Assembly: GCA_018208355.1 (NCBI GenBank)
Contig: CP062796.1
Span: forward strand, 1,706,494 to 1,770,493
Source of the DNA: Candidatus Fermentithermobacillus carboniphilus
Lineage (GTDB): Bacteria; Bacillota; Sulfobacillia; Fermentithermobacillales; Fermentithermobacillaceae
Direction: 5' to 3'
DNA length: 64,000 nt
Shown: in pieces, positions 57,565 through 64,000 of the stretch
Layout: every line of letters starts with the position of its first letter
Numbering within the stretch: the first letter of the stretch is position 1
Program-made: the position numbers and the translations under genes
The notes under the pieces: model-generated
The model's database searches: none
The model's input: the letters and a program-made list of their open reading frames with translations, nothing else
What the model was told of the DNA's origin: nothing

Positions 57565-60302
57565 GGGTCGCTATTTTGAGGCGCGCCGTCTGTGTCTTAT
57601 TCCTGGTGAGCCTGTGCGCCGGATTTCTGGGTTCCGTGCCCGGGGCTTTTTGCTCTTCCCGAAAGGTTCCGCTGATCCTTGTCTCGGAACCGCCTGGCTC
57701 CAGAAGTGCCTCCGGTAACAATGTCTGGGAGTCGACGGGTTTTGTGTCCTTCCTGGAGAAGAACGGATACCGCCGGGGCGAAAACCTGTTCGTCCTTACA
57801 CCTGAAGGACCGTTCAGGGACCTTTTGGACGGAGCGGTTTTCGTGCGCGAGCACGTCAAGGAATCCCTGGCAAATACCCAGGCGAAAACGGTGGATATCG
57901 CCGCCTTCGGGATATCGGGGCTGGTTTTGAGATATGCCTTGGAGGCGGGATATCTTGAAGATGTGACTGTTCGGAACCTGATGATGCTGGCTTCACCCCA
58001 GAGAGGAGCCTTTACCGCCTGTCTTCTTAAGTCTCTGTGTGAGATAGTGAAACACGAGGGAATCCTGGAGGAAGCGACCAGGGTCTTTAGGTTTATGCCG
58101 TTCGGGGATGTTCCCTCGCTCGAAGATGATGGGCTTTACGACGTAAATGTCTTGGCATCTGATGGAGAACCGGCTGGCGTTCACACCGGCGCAGGCTGGC
58201 AAGATGAAACGAGTTATCTGTCTTCCCGGGCGCGAGTATATGAGCCTCTGTACGCCATGTACGTGAAGGAACGCTTCCTTTCGGTCACGTACGTCCCTAT
58301 CGACTCGCCTGCGGAAACTTTCTACGGCTGGCTTTCAAGAAAGAAGCCTTCTCTCTGGGAGCAACGGGTTGTGCGAGGGACGACTCCGCCGTTGGGAGCG
58401 TGGGGCGGCGAAGGGACCGCCGCTGGATGCGTTCTGCCTGATCCGGGTCGGGATCTAACTTCGGCATACTATGAGATACTCGCCATCGAAATAGCGAGGA
58501 ATCAGTATGTGATGAGGATGGCATCGAGAGGGAATCTCGTTAAAGACCTTTTAAAAGAGCCTTATGCCCCGAAAGACTGGAAAGACGCGCTGGCTCACTA
58601 CGGTAGCAAGGCGCTCCTTTCTTACCTCAAAAAGGCCCTGATTACAATTAAGGCCGAAATCCAGGAAATCCTCGCAGATAAACTGGTCAGAATGACAGGT
58701 TACGCCGAAGACCCGGATGCTCCATTTTTGCGAAGGCTCCTCAAAGAGGACATCCTGGTCAATCTCGGGACATCTCTCGGAAACCGCTTCGCGACGATCG
58801 AGGTAAATCACTACCTCAGCCGGTTCAATGAGGATTCTCTATCCCGGTCGCCGTCGAGGACAACGAGATATGTATCGATTACCGGGCGGGTGTCCAACAT
58901 CTGGGGGTTAGCCTGGCCTCAAGTGGGGCCCAACGACTGGATCCTGGAGGTGGACACGGCCATAGCACCGTTGGGTCCGAAAGACCTGGTGGCCGTTTTT
59001 TCGGGATACTTTTCCCCTTCCCACCTGGACCTCCTCAGAGACAAAAGGGTCAGAGAATATTTCCTCAGCGTCCTTGAAGGGTTTCGGGGCGGGGAGATGT
59101 GTTGCTGGCCCAAAGGCGGGCGAGAATCGAGGATCCCGGTCTCTTCGTGGAGGCCTGCCTACGTCGAGTTACCGCCGGGTGTTGCGGGGACTGAATACGA
59201 TAGGCTGACTTTCTACTTGGGCGTGCCCCCGGATGGTTGGGGATACCTGGTCTGGACCGAGGGTACTGCCGGTAGCGACTGGGAAGTGAAGGTGGGAACC
59301 GAAAAAGTCCTTCGACGAGGGGGGCCTTTGACTGTCCCATTGTCTCCGGGAGAAAGAGCCGGAATCAGGTTGGTGCGGCTTGGTCCCCTGAATCCCTATT
59401 ACCCCGGAGGGAAGGTCGAGTCCTGTTATGAAAAGGAAGTCACAGTTGAGGTACCGGTGATACTGGATGTGCTGGAAACCGGAGAGACGCCGGGTGCTGG
59501 AGACACCTCGAAAACATCGGACCATGTGGTCACAGAGAAAGCTAGAGAATCAGAATTGGAAGAAAAGCCGGGAGCACAGGAGCCCGGCATGGAACTCTCA
59601 GGGAACACCGGTGGGCCGCGGTCCGGGGGTGAGCGGCCTCAAGGCCCGGTCCGGCCTCCCGGGAATGACGGGGCGCCTGGAACACCCGGGACAAAGCGAG
59701 AAGAGATACCACCAACTGGAGAAATACCAACCATAAGAGTTGTCTACAGGTCCAAACATACCACCCTCAAAAAAGCGGAGGAAACTTATCATGCCTTTTG
59801 GGAAATGGATTTTGGAGATGGCGATCGAGAAATCATCCAGGGTCTCCCCAGACTCCAGGTGCGGCATTCTTACGCCGCTCCGGGCATATACAGGGCAAGA
59901 GCCGTTTCCTATGACAACCGGGGGCAAAAGATCCTGGAGAAGACGTGGGAGACCACCGTGACTCCCGAATCACCGGGGCCCTTTATCTTCGCGTGTTCTA
60001 GCATATCTCCGCCGAGAGTAGAAGTAACATTGACCGGTCCGAAAAAATGGGTTACCGGCAAACCCGCGGCTTTTTCCGTGGCGCTGCGCGTCGACCTTCC
60101 GCAAGAGGCGACCCTGGATAAAGTCGAATACGACCCGGGAGAGAGGTTCAATGTCCTGTGGGAAAGGGCGGGGGATTTCGAGGTGGCCTGTGCGGTGACC
60201 CTGACGATCACATACCGGCTGGAGGGCAAGTCCGTCTCGGTGAAGAACACATACCTTCAAACAGTTCCGGTGACCGTGTTGACCGGCGGAGTTACGAGGT
60301 AG
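57561..60302 (+). CDS. Secreted lipase-like protein with Pro/Gly linker and PKD domain
   Basis: A 913-residue exported protein. A signal peptide (VAILRRAVCVLFLVSLCAGFL part) ends near a CSS. Residues about 35-190 look like an alpha/beta-hydrolase of the lipase/PGAP1 kind: VWESTGFVSFLEKNGY, VDIAAFGISGLVLRYALE (GxS nucleophile elbow in altered form) and MLASPQRGAF in place of the usual GTPHxG. The middle 400 residues are unassigned. A Gly/Pro/Glu-rich linker (about 665-735) with short G-x-y runs leads to a PKD domain (MDFGDGDREI, VRHSYAAPGIYRARAVSYD) and a final strand-rich domain. GTG at 57561 overlaps the previous stop. Activity is unproven. Confidence 0.7.
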   Translation: MRVAILRRAVCVLFLVSLCAGFLGSVPGAFCSSRKVPLILVSEPPGSRSASGNNVWESTGFVSFLEKNGYRRGENLFVLTPEGPFRDLLDGAVFVREHVKESLANTQAKTVDIAAFGISGLVLRYALEAGYLEDVTVRNLMMLASPQRGAFTACLLKSLCEIVKHEGILEEATRVFRFMPFGDVPSLEDDGLYDVNVLASDGEPAGVHTGAGWQDETSYLSSRARVYEPLYAMYVKERFLSVTYVPIDSPAETFYGWLSRKKPSLWEQRVVRGTTPPLGAWGGEGTAAGCVLPDPGRDLTSAYYEILAIEIARNQYVMRMASRGNLVKDLLKEPYAPKDWKDALAHYGSKALLSYLKKALITIKAEIQEILADKLVRMTGYAEDPDAPFLRRLLKEDILVNLGTSLGNRFATIEVNHYLSRFNEDSLSRSPSRTTRYVSITGRVSNIWGLAWPQVGPNDWILEVDTAIAPLGPKDLVAVFSGYFSPSHLDLLRDKRVREYFLSVLEGFRGGEMCCWPKGGRESRIPVSSWRPAYVELPPGVAGTEYDRLTFYLGVPPDGWGYLVWTEGTAGSDWEVKVGTEKVLRRGGPLTVPLSPGERAGIRLVRLGPLNPYYPGGKVESCYEKEVTVEVPVILDVLETGETPGAGDTSKTSDHVVTEKARESELEEKPGAQEPGMELSGNTGGPRSGGERPQGPVRPPGNDGAPGTPGTKREEIPPTGEIPTIRVVYRSKHTTLKKAEETYHAFWEMDFGDGDREIIQGLPRLQVRHSYAAPGIYRARAVSYDNRGQKILEKTWETTVTPESPGPFIFACSSISPPRVEVTLTGPKKWVTGKPAAFSVALRVDLPQEATLDKVEYDPGERFNVLWERAGDFEVACAVTLTITYRLEGKSVSVKNTYLQTVPVTVLTGGVTR

Positions 60303-60428
60303 GTGCGAGGGCCCTACGAAACTTATGGTATTGCCGGAACAGGAAGGGCTAGTTTTGCGTCAATAGCCTCGAATGGGCAACAAAGTTGTCCTCGGGCCAA
60401 GCGTTATTCTGGAAGGTGGTACATCCTC

Positions 60429-61166
60429 ATGATCAGGGTTACGGGCCTTACCAAGGAATACATGATGGGAAAGGTGAAAGTTCCCGCCTTAAAAGGAATT
60501 GACCTTGAGATACCGAAAGGCCAGTTTGTGGCCGTCATGGGTCCATCCGGCTCGGGGAAATCTACCCTAATGAATATACTGGGCTGTCTCGATAGACCTA
60601 CGTCGGGGAGCTACTTCCTTGACGGGACCGACGTCAGCAAGAAGTCCGACAATGAACTGGCCGAGCTGCGAAACAGGTTCATAGGGTTCATCTTTCAGAC
60701 CTTCAACCTCTTAGCCAGGACCGATGCCGTAACAAATGTCGAGCTCCCTCTGATTTACCGCGGGATGGCGCCTGAAGAGAGACGAAAGAGGGCCAAGGAG
60801 GCTCTCGAGGCGGTGGGACTCGGCAACCGGATCCACCATCGTCCCAACGAGATGTCAGGCGGAGAACAGCAAAGGGTGGCAATCGCCAGGGCCCTTGTCG
60901 GCGATCCGAAGATAATCCTGGCAGACGAGCCTACCGGGAACCTGGATTCTAGATCCGGCGAAGAGGTTATGGCCATTTTCCAGGAACTTCACGAAAAAGG
61001 CATAACCCTGGTCCTGGTTACTCACGATGCGGACATAGCGAGGCATGCAGAAAGGATCGTGTTCATAAGAGACGGGAGGATCGTCTCTGACGAGATGGTG
61101 CGGGACAGGCTGTTTGCGCGAGAAGTTCTTGCCGAGATGCCTCTCGACGAAGCGTCGGCGGACTAA
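60429..61166 (+). CDS. ABC transporter ATP-binding protein (MacB/LolD type)
   Basis: A 245-residue ATPase with [11 protein letters not shown] (Walker A), [14 protein letters not shown] (Q-loop), [15 protein letters not shown] (signature), [13 protein letters not shown] (Walker B) and LVTHD (H-loop), the standard MacB/LolD/FtsE-like set. The family works with FtsX-type permeases in lipoprotein or peptide export or mechanotransmission. No permease is adjacent: the next gene is on the other strand. ATG at 60429 has GGAAGGTGG upstream; a longer open frame to 60303 adds an unrelated N-terminus. Confidence 0.92.
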   Translation: MIRVTGLTKEYMMGKVKVPALKGIDLEIPKGQFVAVMGPSGSGKSTLMNILGCLDRPTSGSYFLDGTDVSKKSDNELAELRNRFIGFIFQTFNLLARTDAVTNVELPLIYRGMAPEERRKRAKEALEAVGLGNRIHHRPNEMSGGEQQRVAIARALVGDPKIILADEPTGNLDSRSGEEVMAIFQELHEKGITLVLVTHDADIARHAERIVFIRDGRIVSDEMVRDRLFAREVLAEMPLDEASAD

Positions 61167-61230
61167 ATATATCTCAACTTGAGAGTGCTCTGGTGTTTCA
61201 GTGCAGGGAAGTCGATCCTCCGGGGCGTGC

Positions 61231-61635
61231 TCAGGGGATTACGACTTCCCTCGCTATTTTCTTTACGAGCTCTTTTCCTTCCGGAGTCGCCAGAAACGAT
61301 TCGAGAGCCTCTCCAAGAGCCTTTCTGAATTCGGGAGACTTGGCAGCTTCCTGGAAAAATGATTCAAGAGTTTTCTTTGATTCACTCCGGAACAGCTCCT
61401 CTACAATCGCTTTACCCTGGTCTGATGCCAGGATGTCCTGAACCATGCCTTTTATCAGAGTCGAGTCCAGGACTGCGCCCCTTTTCGTCCCGTCCTCCGG
61501 GTCCTTTTTCCCTATTAGGAAGTTGGACATGAGGTTGGGTGCGTACTCTTTCAGTCCGAAATACGCGCCAATGGTGAACCCGATCCCGAGGATGAATCCT
61601 AGAAAGATTGACAGGACGATGTGTCTTTTTGACAA
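61231..61635 (-). CDS. Small membrane protein of unknown function
   Basis: About 134 residues. One N-terminal membrane helix (IVLSIFLGFILGIGFTIGAYF) is followed by a helical, charged C-terminal domain containing KGMVQDILASDQGKAIVEEL and ALGEALESFLATPEGKELVKK, two segments of similar pattern. No family recognised. I chose TTG at 61635 because a perfect AAAGGAGGT precedes it; the in-frame ATG at 61668 would encode that site. It is transcribed divergently from lgt. Confidence 0.65.
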   Translation of the reverse strand: MSKRHIVLSIFLGFILGIGFTIGAYFGLKEYAPNLMSNFLIGKKDPEDGTKRGAVLDSTLIKGMVQDILASDQGKAIVEELFRSESKKTLESFFQEAAKSPEFRKALGEALESFLATPEGKELVKKIAREVVIP

Positions 61636-61724
61636 GGTGGTAGTTACCTCCTTTTCATGCCTTATCATGCATTTACTGGTGCTTTATTATGCAGGCGTGA
61701 TATTATTGACGTAGGTGATGAGAC

Positions 61725-62474
61725 ATGCATCCTGTGTTATTCCGCGTTGGAGAGATAAGTTTTTATTCCTATGGCCTTATGGTGGGACTCGGCTTTGCGT
61801 TCGGAGTGCTCGTGGCGTCAAGGCGCGCCGAGAAGAAGGGAGTGGACCCGGACTCTCTCTTCTGGTTCTTCATGCTGCTTTTGGCTGCGGGGGTTGCGGG
61901 AGGGCGGTTATTCAGCATCGTCCAGGATAGATGGTTCTACAGTGACTGGAAGTCCATCCTCGACTTGAGAGAGGGCGGGCTTGCCATGCACGGAGTCCTT
62001 CTGGGTGGCGTGATCGGGATGGCAGCGTATGCGCGGACGAAAGAAATCCCATTCGGGAGAGTTTCTGACATCGTCGCTCCCTCGATAGCCCTTGGCCAAT
62101 CACTGGGGAGGATCGGATGTTTTTTGAATGGGTGTTGTTACGGGGTCGAGACGGGCGGGAGCTGGGGTTTTATGACGAGGTACGCCCCGGGTCTCAGACA
62201 TCCTTACCAGCTTTATGAAAGTCTCCTTGACTTCGTCCTCTTTTTGGTGCTGTTGAAACTCGATACCAAGCTCAAGGTCGAGGGCGAGCTCTTTTTAGTG
62301 TATCTTTTCGGTTACTCGTTCTTCAGGTTCTTCCTGGAGTTTGTGAGGGAAAATGACAGATATTTTCTGGGTTTAAGCTACGGGCAATGGACCTCGGCAG
62401 GACTGGCCCTTCTGGCTGCTATCATTTTCCTTTACATCGAAAAAAAGAGCCGTCCGAACCTGTATACCGAATAG
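61725..62474 (+). CDS. lgt: Prolipoprotein diacylglyceryl transferase family protein
   Basis: A 249-residue polytopic enzyme with seven expected helices that transfers diacylglycerol to the lipobox Cys of prolipoproteins. Family features are FRVGEISFYSYGLMVGLG, REGGLAMHGVLLGGVIG (with the essential His) and a signature LGRIGCFLNGCCYG, where the canonical GNF-N-GE segment is replaced by GCF-N-GCCYG. Then come RHPYQLYESLLDF and RFFLEFVRENDR, which carry conserved Arg and Glu residues. ATG at 61725 follows AGGTGATGAGAC. A TGaTATTAT sits 19 nt upstream of the start. Confidence 0.9.
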   Translation: MHPVLFRVGEISFYSYGLMVGLGFAFGVLVASRRAEKKGVDPDSLFWFFMLLLAAGVAGGRLFSIVQDRWFYSDWKSILDLREGGLAMHGVLLGGVIGMAAYARTKEIPFGRVSDIVAPSIALGQSLGRIGCFLNGCCYGVETGGSWGFMTRYAPGLRHPYQLYESLLDFVLFLVLLKLDTKLKVEGELFLVYLFGYSFFRFFLEFVRENDRYFLGLSYGQWTSAGLALLAAIIFLYIEKKSRPNLYTE

Positions 62475-62559
62475 TTCGAGAACCCTGACGACGGAAGCGA
62501 GGCGAGAGTGGTTCTGTCAATAGCGGATAACAGGCTTCTTCTGGCAAAACCTCTGGCTC

Positions 62560-63909
62560 ATGCGAGAGTACGTTGATCTTGAAAAGATCCCTTTCAAAAT
62601 CAGGGCTATGGCCTCAGCCATAAAGGAGGCCGGCGGGCGCGCTTTCATCGTCGGAGGCGCGGTCAGGGATATGCTTTTGGGCCTTGAACCTGCCGATTGG
62701 GACATCGGCACCGATCTCGAACCCCGTGAAATCCTCATGGTTTTTCCCGGAGCATCCACCTGCGGAATCGAGTTCGGACGGGTGCTTGTCGGAGATGTCG
62801 ACGTGGTGTCATTCCGAGCAGAAAGAGATTACGAGGACAAAAGGCACCCTGGTAAGGTTATTTACGGTGTCCCGCTTGAGAAAGATCTGGAGCGAAGGGA
62901 TTTCACGGTGAACGCCATGGCGCTAGATCCGTTTTCAGGTGAACTGTTCGACCCCTTCGGTGGCCGGGAGGACATAAGGGCCCGGGTGTTGAGGACCGTG
63001 GGTGACCCCGTTACGCGGTTCCAGGAAGATCCTCTCAGGATACTCAGGGCCATCAGGCTCAAAGTAACTCTCGGGTTGAACCTGGATCCTGAGGTCTCTA
63101 TGGCCATCGTGAATACCGCGGGGCTGCTTCAGCACGTGTCCGGAGAACGAATTTTCCGGGAACTGAAGCAGATCCTTCTCTCAGACTCGGTTTGCGCTGG
63201 ATTGACGGATCTTGAATCCTATGGCATAGGGCCGGTGATATTGCCTGAAGTGTTTTCGGCGCGGGTTGGAGATGTCGCGAGGGCCGTGAGCTTTTCCGGG
63301 AAAGACCTTGCCACAAGACTTACCCTTCTTCTCCGGCGGCCTGTGCCAGGAGGTTCTACTGAAGGATCGTTTTCAGTGGTCGATAAGATTGGGACCCGCT
63401 TCAACCTTCCCGCGAAACTCACGCAAGACATCCGGTGGCTCCTGGAACACTGTGACCCGGAGGTCCCCCTGAACCCCTCCAGTTCCTGCGCCCGGGGAAT
63501 CCGGGGTTCACGTCCCGCTCGAGATAATCCGCAAGACGGTGAATCAGGTCACTTTGCAGATCCCGCCTACGTCGTGAGAAGGATAATTTACCATTACGGC
63601 GAAAGGCAATTGGAGCGTCTTATAGATGTCAAGTGGTCTCTCTGGCGCGGGTTCGGTAAGGATGGGATTCCCGGTGGGGTCTTGTTCCTGGTTTCGGGCC
63701 TCTGGCGCGCAAAGGCTGAAGAGACCGGCGATTTTCACAGGGTTGCCCTGAGCGGTGATGATATCATGGAGATCCTGGGAGTGAAATCCGGTCCCGTGGT
63801 CGGTGAGGCCATAAGTTATCTGGAAGAGGAGATTCTCAAAGACCCTCGAAAGAACAAAAGAGACGAGCTAGTCGGGATGCTTTTGGAATGGTGGAGCAAT
63901 AGGCGTTGA
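62560..63909 (+). CDS. cca: CCA tRNA nucleotidyltransferase / poly(A) polymerase family
   Basis: A 449-residue class II nucleotidyltransferase that adds CCA (or A) to tRNA 3' ends. It has FIVGGAVRDMLLG, the catalytic DWDIGTD, RRDFTVNAMALDP, FDPFGGREDIRARVLRTVG and FQEDPLRILRAIRLKVTLG. The C-terminal half is divergent and contains a hydrophilic insertion of about 30 residues (63470-63560), rich in Ser, Arg and Gly. ATG at 62560 has no good ribosome site, and no earlier start exists in frame. Specificity (full CCA or A only) cannot be told. Confidence 0.9.
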   Translation: MREYVDLEKIPFKIRAMASAIKEAGGRAFIVGGAVRDMLLGLEPADWDIGTDLEPREILMVFPGASTCGIEFGRVLVGDVDVVSFRAERDYEDKRHPGKVIYGVPLEKDLERRDFTVNAMALDPFSGELFDPFGGREDIRARVLRTVGDPVTRFQEDPLRILRAIRLKVTLGLNLDPEVSMAIVNTAGLLQHVSGERIFRELKQILLSDSVCAGLTDLESYGIGPVILPEVFSARVGDVARAVSFSGKDLATRLTLLLRRPVPGGSTEGSFSVVDKIGTRFNLPAKLTQDIRWLLEHCDPEVPLNPSSSCARGIRGSRPARDNPQDGESGHFADPAYVVRRIIYHYGERQLERLIDVKWSLWRGFGKDGIPGGVLFLVSGLWRAKAEETGDFHRVALSGDDIMEILGVKSGPVVGEAISYLEEEILKDPRKNKRDELVGMLLEWWSNRR

Positions 63910-64000
63910 CACAGGCAAATGTTCGGAAGATCACAAAAATCTCTATCCTTGTAGCTTTGGCCGGCATACTCCATGCGGTTGAGGCCGTGATTCCGGTACC
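63906..64000 (+). CDS. Gx-transporter / heptaprenyl diphosphate synthase component I-like, 5' end only
   Basis: TTG at 63906 overlaps the stop of cca (TTGA) and has GTGGAG 9 nt upstream. The 31 visible residues include ISILVALAGILHAVEAVIPV, the opening of the Hpre_diP_synt_I/Gx transporter membrane family. The window ends inside the gene. The family is often next to lipid or quinone precursor genes; identification from such a short piece is tentative. Confidence 0.55.
   Translation, partial: MTQANVRKITKISILVALAGILHAVEAVIPV

Noticed and set aside
1..64000. CRISPR arrays, insertion sequences, prophage, tRNA or rRNA genes
   Set aside because: No spaced repeats, transposase or integrase motifs, or tRNA/rRNA-like conserved sequences were found when reading the gaps; a tRNAscan or Infernal run could not be done.

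Overview
The window looks like chromosomal core sequence from a spore-forming member of the Bacillota (Clostridia-like, GC roughly mid-50s). This rests on four things: the Firmicutes-type order lapA-like/recJ/apt/relA/dtd/MBL hydrolase/hisS/aspS, a PdaB-type sporulation deacetylase, a PolA whose proofreading site has decayed, and a TPP-riboswitch-controlled ECF thiamine transporter. GTG and TTG starts are frequent and strong Shine-Dalgarno sequences often decide the start. I see no rRNA, tRNA, CRISPR array, insertion sequence or prophage.

Layout. 1-3.6 kb (minus): a four-gene envelope/lipid operon (zinc-dependent phospholipase C, MGDG-synthase-type glycosyltransferase, polysaccharide deacetylase, YkoP-like protein cut by the window edge), divergent from typA. 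3.8-6.9 kb: typA, a phosphoribosyltransferase and an HD phosphohydrolase. 7.1-11.9 kb: DUF4330 protein, O-antigen-ligase-like polymerase, GT4 glycosyltransferase, FNT channel, YfcE-type phosphoesterase. 11.9-15.6 kb (minus): a two-gene ABC exporter preceded by a possible three-way-junction leader RNA. 16.1-20.5 kb: murJ, S9 peptidase, DUF559 protein. 20.5-30.8 kb: the housekeeping run lapA-like to aspS. 30.9-32.8 kb: ECF sigma factor and a membrane anti-sigma factor carrying DUF4349. 33-41.8 kb: polA, coaE, thioredoxin, threonine aldolase, rarA, two small proteins, AI-2E-type permease, 3-hydroxyacyl-CoA dehydrogenase. 41.9-45.2 kb (minus): MFS transporter with a ChrB-like protein under twin operators, adenosine-specific kinase, and an AbrB/PIN pair. 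45.5-50.4 kb: glutaredoxin, MATE exporter, amino-acid permease (minus), TPP riboswitch with thiT and thiN. 50.4-53.2 kb (minus): pdaB behind an unrecognised operon of two small membrane proteins, a YbaB-like protein and an acidic low-complexity protein. 53.4-56.7 kb: M19 dipeptidase, MobA-like protein, and a glycerate kinase fused to a Nudix domain. 56.8-60.3 kb: an unfamiliar membrane protein plus a secreted lipase-like/PKD protein behind a promoter-hairpin leader. 60.4-64 kb: MacB-type ATPase, small membrane protein (minus), lgt, CCA-adding enzyme, and the start of a Gx-transporter-like gene.

The best candidates for undescribed biology are the YbaB-like/small membrane protein operon, the cytoplasmic PLC plus glycolipid synthase operon (it could convert phospholipid to glycolipid), the structured leader before the ABC exporter, the lipase/PKD pair, and the glycerate kinase-Nudix fusion. 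All assignments come from reading motifs; no database search was possible.
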